DNA of 39,846 bases from an uncultured Pelagibacteraceae bacterium (GTDB lineage Bacteria > Pseudomonadota > Alphaproteobacteria > Pelagibacterales > Pelagibacteraceae): the NCBI GenBank assembly GCA_902604065.1, contig CACKXF010000011.1:1-39846 (forward strand). The letters are read 5' to 3'. Below the pieces are notes generated by a model, which did no database searches, was not told the origin of the DNA, and worked only from the letters and a program-made list of their open reading frames with translations. The translations under genes and the position numbers were made by a program. Position 1 is the stretch's first letter; every line of letters starts with the position of its first letter. Positions 27,093 through 35,915 of the stretch are shown here, piece by piece.

Positions 27093-27743
27093 TTATTTGT
27101 ATGAAAAAATTTTTTTAATTACAAATAAAGCGATTAAGGCACCGAGTATTTCCGCAATTATATAACTAGGAGTATTTAAATAGTTTATACCTGTAAATGT
27201 ATCAGTAAAAGTTCTTGCTAATGCAACCGCAGGGTTAGCAAAAGAGGTTGATGAAGTAAACCAGTAGCCAGCAGTAATATAAGTTGCAACTGATGCAGCT
27301 ACAGAAGTTGAGCCTTTTTTTAATGAGCCAAATATAATAAAAATTAAACCAAAAGTAGCAATAAGCTCTGCAACAAAAATATTAATTCCAGGTCTTATCT
27401 TTCTAGATAATTCTATCGGAGGCAAATCAAACATAAAGTTCGCAAGCATTACGCCCAATAAACATCCTAAAATTTGCGCACATATATAAGTAAAAATTAA
27501 ATCTTTTTTAATTTTTTTTGTGAAATACATCGCCATCGTAACAACGGGATTAAAGTGAGCCCCAGAAATATTTGCGATTGAATTAATTAAAACAAATAAA
27601 CCAGCACCAGTAGCTAGAGTATTAGCTAATAACATTACCGCAAAATCTCTAGTTAAGTTTTGAGCCATTATTCCAGAACCAACAATGACCATGACTAAAA
27701 AAGCACTACCTATAAATTCACCAATAAATATTCTATTTTTCAT
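27093..27743 (-). CDS. Aquaporin / MIP-family channel
   Basis: Two NPA-type motifs: SGAHFNPVVTMAMYF and FANPAVALARTFTDTF. Confidence 0.93.
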   Translation of the reverse strand: MKNRIFIGEFIGSAFLVMVIVGSGIMAQNLTRDFAVMLLANTLATGAGLFVLINSIANISGAHFNPVVTMAMYFTKKIKKDLIFTYICAQILGCLLGVMLANFMFDLPPIELSRKIRPGINIFVAELIATFGLIFIIFGSLKKGSTSVAASVATYITAGYWFTSSTSFANPAVALARTFTDTFTGINYLNTPSYIIAEILGALIALFVIKKIFSYK

Positions 27744-27967
27744 TAAAACAACAATTGATAAAACCCAATTATAAATAAAGGTATTTGCAACCCAAAGTTT
27801 GTAAGTATAGCTTTATCTTTTGATAAAAAACCAGCTACCGTCCAGCCTACAACTCCAGCTCCATGAAACATTATATTAATTGGATACATATTTAAGTTAG
27901 TTAATAATATACCTGTTAAGACTAAAAAAGTGCTTAACCATTTAAGGTATTTTTTTATGAAATTCAT
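27743..27967 (-). CDS. Small hypothetical membrane protein upstream of aquaporin
   Basis: 74 aa hydrophobic; 1-nt overlap with the aquaporin ORF. Confidence 0.65.
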   Translation of the reverse strand: MNFIKKYLKWLSTFLVLTGILLTNLNMYPINIMFHGAGVVGWTVAGFLSKDKAILTNFGLQIPLFIIGFYQLLF

Positions 27968-27982
27968 ATGGTTAGAATATTG

Positions 27983-28489
27983 TTAACCTGCAGACTTAAC
28001 TTTTTTCTCAATAAATTCTGGTACTTCATCATCCTTATCCAGAACATCCTCTTTTTGACCTTTAGGTTGAAATGCGTATAAAACGTGTAATTTACAATAG
28101 GGAAAATCTTCTTCTGGTTTTCTACCGCAGAAATAAAAACTCTCCTCATTTGGATGACCTATAGGCCATTTACAAGTTTTTTCAGTTAAGTCTTCAAGAG
28201 ACTTAGGGTTCTCAGGTTCAAAATTTTTATCTAGTAATATTGATTGAAATTTTTGTTTTCTTGTTAGTGGTTGTTGAGAAGGTCTCCTTTGGATTTTATT
28301 TTGGCCTGAACTAGTTCCTGAAGTATGTGAACTTTTAGAAGGAGCTCTTGCTTCTAGATTTAATCTATGAGCTTTTCCAATTACCGCATTCCTTGTCGTA
28401 TCCCCTAACATCTCAGCAATTTGACTAGCGGTATGACCCTTTTTCCAAAGTTCCTTTAATTTTTGTACTTTTTCGTCAGTCCAACTCAT
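27983..28489 (-). CDS. gcrA: GcrA cell cycle regulator family protein
   Basis: MSWTDEKVQKLKELWKKGHTASQIAEMLGDTTRNAVIGKAHRLNL; C-terminal CKWPIGHP...FCGRK...YCKLH. Confidence 0.95.
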   Translation of the reverse strand: MSWTDEKVQKLKELWKKGHTASQIAEMLGDTTRNAVIGKAHRLNLEARAPSKSSHTSGTSSGQNKIQRRPSQQPLTRKQKFQSILLDKNFEPENPKSLEDLTEKTCKWPIGHPNEESFYFCGRKPEEDFPYCKLHVLYAFQPKGQKEDVLDKDDEVPEFIEKKVKSAG

Positions 28490-28639
28490 AATTCAACTTA
28501 TACTATATATAGTAGATTAATAAAATATAAATACAGTATTTAGTGTTTATTTAGCTTTTTCAAACATAAAAAGCTCATAGTCTGAGGGTAACTAGAGTTT
28601 TACACAGTTTTTTCATAATTTAAAGTTATAAGACTATTG

Positions 28640-29452
28640 ATGGTTGAAATATCTGGAAAATATAAAATTGGAACAAGAAGATTTGGTTCAATTAATTGGA
28701 TAGGTGCCTGGACACTTTATAAAAAAGAAGTGTTAAGATTTCTTATTGTCTGGATACAAACTTTATTTTCTCCTCTTATTACATCCCTTTTGTTTTTATC
28801 CGTTTTATCTTTAGCTATTGGTAATGATAGAGGAGATGTTTTAGGTGTTCCTTTTATTGTTTTTCTTGCACCAGGTTTAATAGCGATGCAAATTATTCAA
28901 CAAGCGTTTTCTCACTCATCATCTTCATTTATGATTGGAAAAATTCAAGGAAACATTGTGGATTTATTATACGCACCTTTATCTGCAGGAGAAGTGACTT
29001 TAGCTGTAACTCTTGCTTCAGTTACGAGAAGTGTATTAATTGCGGCTATTTCATTATTAGTATTTTATTTATTTATTGATTTAGAAATTAAAAATTTTAT
29101 AACTTTAATATCTTTTACTCTGTTATCAGCTTTTTCTCTTGGGGCTCTTGGAATAATCGCAGGACTTTGGGCAGAAAAATTCGATCATATGGCCACCGTC
29201 ACTAACTTTGTTATAATTCCATTATCTTTTTTATCTGGCACTTTTTATTCAATTGAAAGACTTCCGGAAATATTACAAATCATTAGCAAAGCCAATCCTT
29301 TTTTTTATATGATTGATGGATTTAGATATAGCTTTTTAGGGCAATCAGACGGCTCTATTCCTTTTGGTCTTGTTTATTTATCTATCTTAAGTTTATTAGT
29401 ATGGTTTATTGCTTATATTTTGTATAAAAAAGGATATAAATTAAAATCTTAA
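28640..29452 (+). CDS. ABC-2 type transporter permease
   Basis: About six TMs; LAPGLIAMQIIQQAF; VIIPLSFLSGTFYSIERLPEILQIISKANPFFYMIDGFRYSFLG. The ATG at 28640 is more plausible than the TTG at 28637. Confidence 0.92.
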   Translation: MVEISGKYKIGTRRFGSINWIGAWTLYKKEVLRFLIVWIQTLFSPLITSLLFLSVLSLAIGNDRGDVLGVPFIVFLAPGLIAMQIIQQAFSHSSSSFMIGKIQGNIVDLLYAPLSAGEVTLAVTLASVTRSVLIAAISLLVFYLFIDLEIKNFITLISFTLLSAFSLGALGIIAGLWAEKFDHMATVTNFVIIPLSFLSGTFYSIERLPEILQIISKANPFFYMIDGFRYSFLGQSDGSIPFGLVYLSILSLLVWFIAYILYKKGYKLKS

Positions 29453-29454
29453 AA

Positions 29455-30621
29455 ATGAGCGCCATTTTACAAACATACAATAGAAAAAAAATATCTTTTA
29501 GAAGAGGAAAAGGTTCTTATCTTTATTCAAATAATGGAAAAAAATATTTAGATTTTGTACAAGGTATTGCAGTAAATAGCTTAGGTCACAGCCACCCTCA
29601 TTTAATAAAAGCAATAAATTCTCAATCAAAAAAACTTTGGCACGTTTCTAATGCTTTTAATATCCCAGAGCAGGAAAAACTTGCGAAAAGATTAACCCAG
29701 AAAACATTTGCAAATTTTGTTGCTTTCCAAAATTCTGGAGCTGAAGCGACTGAGCTAGCTATAAAAATAGCGAGAAAATATTTTCATTCAAAAGGAAAAC
29801 CAAATAAAAACAGAATACTTTGTATAAATAATAGTTTTCACGGAAGAACCTTGGCGACTATTTTTGCAAGCAATAGTAAAAAAATGACAGAAGGTTTTGG
29901 CCCAAAAGTTGCAGGTTTCGATCACTTTATATTTGGAAATCATAAAGATTTAGAAAAAAAAATAACAAAAAAAACTGCAGCTATAATGATCGAAACAATA
30001 ATGGGAGAGGGAGGAATAAAAGTTATTCCAGATTTTTGTTTAAAAGGTCTCAGAAAACTTTGTAATAAGAAAAAGATACTTTTAATTTTAGATGAAGTTC
30101 AATGTGGAATAGGAAGATCAGGTAAATTCTTTGCTTTTGAATATGCAAATATAAAGCCAGATATAGTGCCAATTGCCAAGGGTATAGGCGGTGGATTTCC
30201 AATTGGAGCGTGTTTAGTAAACAAAAAAGTAGCATCAACGATGAAACCGGGGTCCCACGGAACTACATTTGGAGGCAATCCTTTAGCGATGAGTGTTGGA
30301 AATGCAGTTTTAGATGTTATTCTTAAAAAAAATTTTTTAAAAAACGTTAGAAATTTAAGTAAATATTTTAAAATAAAATTAAGCAACATTCATCATAATA
30401 ATCAAAAAGTAATTAGAGAAGTAAGAGGAACAGGTTTACTATTAGGATTGCAGCTAAAAGTGAACCAAGTAAAATTTATTGATAAATTAATGAAAGAAAA
30501 ATTACTTACCATCAGAGCTGCAGAAAATGTAGTGAGAATACTACCTCCTCTTAATGTTACAAAAAAAGAAATTGATCAAGCCGTGACAATTATAAATAAA
30601 GTATGTAATAGTTATAAATGA
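29455..30621 (+). CDS. argD: Acetylornithine aminotransferase
   Basis: YLDFVQGIAVNSLGHSHPHL; NSGAEATELAIKIARK; LDEVQCGIGRSGKFFA; GSHGTTFGGNPLA. Confidence 0.95.
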   Translation: MSAILQTYNRKKISFRRGKGSYLYSNNGKKYLDFVQGIAVNSLGHSHPHLIKAINSQSKKLWHVSNAFNIPEQEKLAKRLTQKTFANFVAFQNSGAEATELAIKIARKYFHSKGKPNKNRILCINNSFHGRTLATIFASNSKKMTEGFGPKVAGFDHFIFGNHKDLEKKITKKTAAIMIETIMGEGGIKVIPDFCLKGLRKLCNKKKILLILDEVQCGIGRSGKFFAFEYANIKPDIVPIAKGIGGGFPIGACLVNKKVASTMKPGSHGTTFGGNPLAMSVGNAVLDVILKKNFLKNVRNLSKYFKIKLSNIHHNNQKVIREVRGTGLLLGLQLKVNQVKFIDKLMKEKLLTIRAAENVVRILPPLNVTKKEIDQAVTIINKVCNSYK

Positions 30622-31544
30622 AAAACTTTTTAAATATTGCTGATCATTCTTCATCTTTGCTTAGAAATATAATCGAAGAGGCTAAAGATAGAAAAAGCAA
30701 AAGAGAAGGTCAGAATAAATCTTCTGTAGATAAAGATAAACCTTTGGATGGAAAATCAATGATAATGATTTTTGAAAAACCATCTACCAGAACAAGAATA
30801 TCTTTTGATTTAGCAATTAAACAACTTGGAGGGTCTTCAGTTATTCTGAATCCAGATGGAATACATTATGGCAAAGGGGATGAAAGTTTAAAAGACACGG
30901 CAAGAGTTTTATCAGAGTATGCTGATATACTTATGATAAGAACCTCTTCTCATAAAAATCTAGAGGAATTTTCAAAATACTCAACAGTACCTGTAATCAA
31001 TGGATTATCAGATCAAAGTCATCCATGTCAGGTTATGTCTGATATTTTAACTTTCGAAGAAAATAATGGAAATATAGAGGGAAAAACAATCTCGTGGATA
31101 GGAGATGGTAATAATAATATGTCTAACTCGTTTATAGAAGCTGCTGTAAAATTTAAGTTTAATCTAAATATTGGATGCCCTAAAAAATATAGTCCTAATA
31201 ATAAAATATTAAAATGGGCTTTGAAAAATAAATCTAAAATATTTGTAACAAAAGACCCTAAAGAAGCTGTAAAGAATGCAGATTGTATTATGACAGATAA
31301 GTGGGTTTCAATGAACGATAAAGTAAATAAAAAGGAGAAAAAAAAATCTCTTAAAGATTATCAAGTTAATAAAAAACTCTTGAAACTTGCTAAGAGCGAG
31401 TGTGTATTCATGCACTGCCTACCTGTTGGAAGAGGAGAAGAAGTTACTGACGATATAATAGATGGAAAAAAATCAGTAGTATGGCAACAAGCCTCTAATA
31501 GAGTTCATGCACAAAAAAGTATTGTTAATTGGTGTTTAAATTAA
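30618..31544 (+). CDS. argF: Ornithine carbamoyltransferase
   Basis: FEKPSTRTRISFDLAIKQLGG; SDQSHPCQVMSDI; FMHCLPVGRGEEV. 4-nt overlap with argD. Confidence 0.96.
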   Translation: MKNFLNIADHSSSLLRNIIEEAKDRKSKREGQNKSSVDKDKPLDGKSMIMIFEKPSTRTRISFDLAIKQLGGSSVILNPDGIHYGKGDESLKDTARVLSEYADILMIRTSSHKNLEEFSKYSTVPVINGLSDQSHPCQVMSDILTFEENNGNIEGKTISWIGDGNNNMSNSFIEAAVKFKFNLNIGCPKKYSPNNKILKWALKNKSKIFVTKDPKEAVKNADCIMTDKWVSMNDKVNKKEKKKSLKDYQVNKKLLKLAKSECVFMHCLPVGRGEEVTDDIIDGKKSVVWQQASNRVHAQKSIVNWCLN

Positions 31545-32089
31545 GGTAATGCTTTAGGACTCGTACTTTTTGAGTTCATATATAAAATAACAGAAGCTCT
31601 ATCTTTTTCTTTTCTTAATCCCGCGAAAGCCATTTTAGTTCCTTTGATATAAGCCTGAGGTTTAATTAAGTACGAGTTCATTTCTTCAAATGACCATTCT
31701 TTTGCATAAGCCTTCATAGCTTTTGAATATTTATAATCTGTAATCGATCCAGCAGTTCTGCCTATAACACCCCAAAGGTTAGGGCCAATTTTATTTTTTC
31801 CATCAGCGGCAATCATATGACAGGCTGAACATTTTTTAAAAACCTTCTCACCATGAGCAAGATCACCCATTGCTAAGAGATCCTTTATATTTATAACTTC
31901 TACGATCTTTTTTGACTCCGATGAGGTCTCACTTAAAGAAATATTATTTTCTAGTCCTTCTACTTTATAAGCGGAAACCTTAGGTTTTTCATTATAGAAA
32001 AGAATATCAGCTAGTTTCCCAATACCTATTATTATTAATGCAGTAAGCAGTATCGAAGCTATAATTTTATTTATTTCAAAACTGTCCAT
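31541..32089 (-). CDS. Membrane-anchored c-type cytochrome (CycM/c552-like)
   Basis: N-terminal TM; KCSACHMI heme motif; GPNLWGVIGRTAGS; GTKMAFAGLRKEKDRASVILYM. Confidence 0.93.
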   Translation of the reverse strand: MDSFEINKIIASILLTALIIIGIGKLADILFYNEKPKVSAYKVEGLENNISLSETSSESKKIVEVINIKDLLAMGDLAHGEKVFKKCSACHMIAADGKNKIGPNLWGVIGRTAGSITDYKYSKAMKAYAKEWSFEEMNSYLIKPQAYIKGTKMAFAGLRKEKDRASVILYMNSKSTSPKALP

Positions 32090-32183
32090 ATATTTGATAA
32101 GTACATATGACGTATAACATGAGTTTAAAAAAAAAACCTTAATTTAAAATGATTTTTTTGCGTCTTTTTAGCCGCATTATTGC

Positions 32184-32915
32184 ATGACTGATAACGTAAT
32201 AATTATTCCAACAAGATTAGAAGCATCCAGGTTGCCTGGTAAGCCGTTAAAAAAAATTAATAATATAGAAATGATATTGCATGTTTATAAAGCAGCAAAA
32301 GAAGCCGATGTTGGTGAAGTGATTGTAGCTTCTCCTAATGACCAAATAAATGAGTTAATAAAATCGAAAAAAGGATTATGTATTAAAACCCGAGCTAATC
32401 ATAAAACTGGTACAGATAGGATTTTTGAAATTTTTGATAAATATTTAAAAAAAAAACCAAATGTAATTATCAATTTGCAAGGAGATATGCCAAACATAAA
32501 ACCAGAAACGATCCAATACTTATCAAAATATATGGAAAAAAATTTATGTGATATTGGAACATTGTCTAGCGAATTTAAGAATGAGTCCGAGATTAATAAT
32601 GTTAACAATGTTAAGGTTCTAACAGATAAGCCTATTAGAAATAATAATTTTGAAAATGCTGTTGATTTTTTTAGAACTAATGACAAAAAGGAAAATGGAT
32701 ATATTTATCATCATATAGGAATTTATGCCTTTACTAATGAAGCTTTATTGAGGTATGTAAGATTAAATCAAACTAATAACGAATTAGAACGGAATTTGGA
32801 ACAATTAAGAGCACTTGATAATAATATGAAAATTCATGTTGGATATACTACATTTCCGCCACTTAGCGTAGATACTGAAGAAGACCTAAATAAAATTAAA
32901 AGGTTAATGAAATAA
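32184..32915 (+). CDS. kdsB: 3-deoxy-manno-octulosonate cytidylyltransferase
   Basis: IIPTRLEASRLPGKPL; NLQGDMPNI; HHIGIYAFTNEALLRY; LEQLRAL. Confidence 0.95.
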   Translation: MTDNVIIIPTRLEASRLPGKPLKKINNIEMILHVYKAAKEADVGEVIVASPNDQINELIKSKKGLCIKTRANHKTGTDRIFEIFDKYLKKKPNVIINLQGDMPNIKPETIQYLSKYMEKNLCDIGTLSSEFKNESEINNVNNVKVLTDKPIRNNNFENAVDFFRTNDKKENGYIYHHIGIYAFTNEALLRYVRLNQTNNELERNLEQLRALDNNMKIHVGYTTFPPLSVDTEEDLNKIKRLMK

Positions 32916-32916
32916 T

Positions 32917-33759
32917 ATGAAAAAAATAAAAATAGCTTTTCAAGGAGAGCTCGGTGCTTATTCTCATATCGCTATCAATGCGCTCTTTGATAATGCAGAA
33001 ATTAAAACATGCTCAACATTTGAGGAAACTTTTAAAGTAGCGCATGAAGATGAAGACTATAAAATAATAATACCTTTAGAAAATTCACTAGCTGGTAGAG
33101 TTGCTGATATTCATTATTTGCTTCCAAAATACAAATTACAAATTCATGCTGAACATTTTCAGAAGGTTGAACACAACCTTTTAGCCAAACAAGGCTCAAA
33201 ATTAGAAGAAATAAAATTTGTAAGAAGTCATGCACAGGCTATTGGACAATGTCAAAAAATTATAATGGAAAAAAAGTATAAAACAATTATTTCAGCAGAT
33301 ACAGCTGGATCTGCTAAAGAACTAGCAGATGGAAATGATAAATCTATCGCAGCTATAGCCTCTAAACTTTCAGCTGATATCTATAAATTAAATATTTTAA
33401 AAGAGAACATAGAAGATGAAAAAGGCAACGTTACAAGATTTTTAATAATGGGAAAAAATGTTCAACAACCAGAATTTAAAAAAGGTATAAAATATATTAC
33501 AACTTGTATTTTCAGATTAAAAAGTGAACCTGCAGCTCTTTACAAATCTTTAGGAGGATTTGCTACCAATCAAGTAAATATGACAAAATTAGAAAGTTTT
33601 TCAGTAAAAAATACCTTTGCCCAAACCAATTTTTATTTAGATTTTGAAGGTCATTTGGAAGAAAAATCTGTTCAAAATGCCATGGAAGAACTTGGATTCC
33701 ACACTGAAAGCTTAGATATTCTAGGCGTTTACGAGGCATCGAATTTTAGACAAAATTAG
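32917..33759 (+). CDS. pheA: Prephenate dehydratase
   Basis: IAFQGELGAYSHIA; IPLENSLAGRVADIHYLL; SHAQAIGQC; GNVTRFLIM. Confidence 0.95.
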   Translation: MKKIKIAFQGELGAYSHIAINALFDNAEIKTCSTFEETFKVAHEDEDYKIIIPLENSLAGRVADIHYLLPKYKLQIHAEHFQKVEHNLLAKQGSKLEEIKFVRSHAQAIGQCQKIIMEKKYKTIISADTAGSAKELADGNDKSIAAIASKLSADIYKLNILKENIEDEKGNVTRFLIMGKNVQQPEFKKGIKYITTCIFRLKSEPAALYKSLGGFATNQVNMTKLESFSVKNTFAQTNFYLDFEGHLEEKSVQNAMEELGFHTESLDILGVYEASNFRQN

Positions 33760-33781
33760 TCCACATAAAATAATTCTACTC

Positions 33782-33811
33782 TTGTGGTAATCAAAAAGAT
33801 CTTGATATAAT
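33782..33811 (+). promoter_or_regulatory. Putative sigma70-type promoter for SRP RNA
   Basis: TATAAT at 33806-33811 with TTGTGG at 33782-33787 (18-nt spacer); places the start near the GAGG at 33818 that begins the SRP RNA. Confidence 0.6.
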
Positions 33812-33817
33812 CAATTT

Positions 33818-33907
33818 GAGGTTGGCATCAGGTGGATATTTCATCAACCCGGTCAGGTCTGAAAAGAAGCAGCCGTAGTGAAAATTATTCAGGTTGTTGC
33901 CTGCCTC
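33818..33907 (+). ncRNA. ffs: Bacterial small SRP RNA (4.5S)
   Basis: Domain IV core GGTCAGGTCTGAAAAGAAGCAGCC at about 33851-33874; outer 5' GAGG..GGCA pairs with TGCC..CCTC; located directly upstream of dnaX. Confidence 0.93.
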
Positions 33908-33914
33908 TTAAAAA

Positions 33915-35594
33915 ATGAAACAAAACAGAATTTTAGCATTAAAGTATAGACCTCAAAATTTTAAAGATTTAATTGGTCAAGACGTTATGTCAAAGACTGT
34001 GACCAACGCTATTAAAATTGAAAAAACACCTAACGCTTATTTACTAACAGGTATTAGAGGAGTTGGTAAAACAACTACTGCCAGGCTGATAGCGAAAGCT
34101 TTAAACTGTGAGAACAATAATAATAATAAATTAAATTGCAACTCTGCAAAACCTTGTTCTACTTGTAACGATATAATCAATTCTAAACATATAGATGTTT
34201 TAGAAATGGACGCAGCATCAAAAACGGGTATAGATGATATAAGAGAATTAATAGAAAACTCAAAGTATAGTCCTACGAATGCAAAATTCAAAATTTTTAT
34301 TATCGATGAGGTTCACATGCTTTCCAAACAAGCTTTTAATGGATTGCTTAAAACTTTGGAAGAACCACCTAATAGTTTAAAATTTATATTAGCAACGACA
34401 GAGGTAAAGAAGATACCCGTTACTATTATCTCTAGATGTCAAAGATTTGATCTTAAAAGAGTTAGTATATCAGAAATGCAAAAACATATTAAAGATATAT
34501 CAAATAAAGAAAATGGAAAAGTCTCTGATGGAGCTGCACGCATAATTGCTCAAGTATCAGAAGGATCTGTCAGAGATGCATTGTCTTTATTGGACAGAGC
34601 TTTAGTCTTTCAAAATATAGACGCAAAGAACCAGATTGAGGAGAGTGACATAAGAAACATGTTAGGATTAGCTGATAAAAGCAAATCGATTGAGCTTCTT
34701 AAAAATGCTTTCGGAGGAAACGCTGCAGGAGCTATGAAAATCTTAAAAAGTTTAATAGAGGACGGATTAGAGCCCAAGTCTTTTTTGTTAGATATTCTTG
34801 AAATATTAAGTCTTGTAAATAGAAAATTAAGTCTAGGCACGATTGAAAATGACAAGATGATTCCTGAAGCAGAGATTAATTTAATAAACGGTATGTCGGA
34901 GGGATTAAATATCGGAGATTTAGGACTATTTTGGCAATTAACTTTAAAAACTATTGAAGATTTAAAAATATTAGGAAATGAACAAATTACTCTAGAGATG
35001 TATATTTCCCAGCTCGTTTTTATTAAAGGATTAAGGTCAGAAAATAAAAATAGTATTGAAAAAGAAATTAAGGAAAATGCATCTTCAAAAGATCGAACCA
35101 TTGATGGTATTGATACAAAGACAAGTGATACTTCAAATTTAAAGATTAAAAGTCAGTTAAAAAATACAGAGCAATTAAAAACTAAAAACTTAAATAATCC
35201 AAATGCAGATGGAAAAACAATTAACAAATATAAAATTAATAAATATGAAGATATAGTTGAGCTTGCTAATAGAGAAAATGATATTGAACTTAAATATGAT
35301 TTAGAAAGAAATGTAAAATTAGTTAGTTTTAGTTATGGTAAGATTAATATTAGTTTCAATGAAAAGCTAAATAAAAATTTTATTAAACTGTTGACTGAAA
35401 AACTCGTTTCATGGACTGGTGATCGTTGGATTATTTCATTAAGTCAAAATGTTGGAGGTAAAACTTTATTTGAAAAAAAAGTCGAACAAAAATCTTCACA
35501 ACTAAATGAAGCTAAAAAAGATGAAGAAATAAAAAAAATACTTAATATCTTTGATGACGCGAATTTAGTAGAGATTAAGGAAAACGAGGAATAA
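33915..35594 (+). CDS. dnaX: DNA polymerase III subunits gamma/tau
   Basis: LALKYRPQNFKDLIGQ; YLLTGIRGVGKTTTARLIAKALNC; zinc-site cysteines; EVHMLSKQAFNGLLKTLEEPP. Confidence 0.96.
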   Translation: MKQNRILALKYRPQNFKDLIGQDVMSKTVTNAIKIEKTPNAYLLTGIRGVGKTTTARLIAKALNCENNNNNKLNCNSAKPCSTCNDIINSKHIDVLEMDAASKTGIDDIRELIENSKYSPTNAKFKIFIIDEVHMLSKQAFNGLLKTLEEPPNSLKFILATTEVKKIPVTIISRCQRFDLKRVSISEMQKHIKDISNKENGKVSDGAARIIAQVSEGSVRDALSLLDRALVFQNIDAKNQIEESDIRNMLGLADKSKSIELLKNAFGGNAAGAMKILKSLIEDGLEPKSFLLDILEILSLVNRKLSLGTIENDKMIPEAEINLINGMSEGLNIGDLGLFWQLTLKTIEDLKILGNEQITLEMYISQLVFIKGLRSENKNSIEKEIKENASSKDRTIDGIDTKTSDTSNLKIKSQLKNTEQLKTKNLNNPNADGKTINKYKINKYEDIVELANRENDIELKYDLERNVKLVSFSYGKINISFNEKLNKNFIKLLTEKLVSWTGDRWIISLSQNVGGKTLFEKKVEQKSSQLNEAKKDEEIKKILNIFDDANLVEIKENEE

Positions 35595-35915
35595 ATGACC
35601 AACTTTAACGACATGCTACAAAAAGCAAAACTAATGCAAGATCAGATGAAAAAGGCTCAAGAAGAAATTAAAAATATTGAAGTAGAAGGTAAGTCCGGAG
35701 GAGATCTAGTGACTGTTATTTTAAAAGGTGATTATGAATTTAAATCTATTAAGATAAGTGAAGAGGCCAAAAAAGAAAATCAAGATATTATAAATGATTT
35801 AATTATTGCCGCATATAATAATGCCAAACAAAATCTTAAAAAAAAATCATCTGATGAGATCTCAAAAATAACAGGTGGAATAAATTTACCTTTTGACATT
35901 AAATTTCCAACATAA
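35595..35915 (+). CDS. ybaB: YbaB/EbfC nucleoid-associated protein
   Basis: MLQKAKLMQDQMKKAQEEIKNIEVEGKSGGDLVTVIL; between dnaX and recR. Confidence 0.94.
   Translation: MTNFNDMLQKAKLMQDQMKKAQEEIKNIEVEGKSGGDLVTVILKGDYEFKSIKISEEAKKENQDIINDLIIAAYNNAKQNLKKKSSDEISKITGGINLPFDIKFPT

Noticed and set aside
27964-28149. Minus-strand 61-aa ORF overlapping gcrA in another frame
   Set aside because: Lies inside the conserved Cys-rich C-terminal part of GcrA; no independent support.
34111-34130. (AAT)n microsatellite in dnaX (NNNNNK)
   Set aside because: Short, in a variable spot near the zinc site of an AT-rich genome; in frame, no sign of functional repeat.
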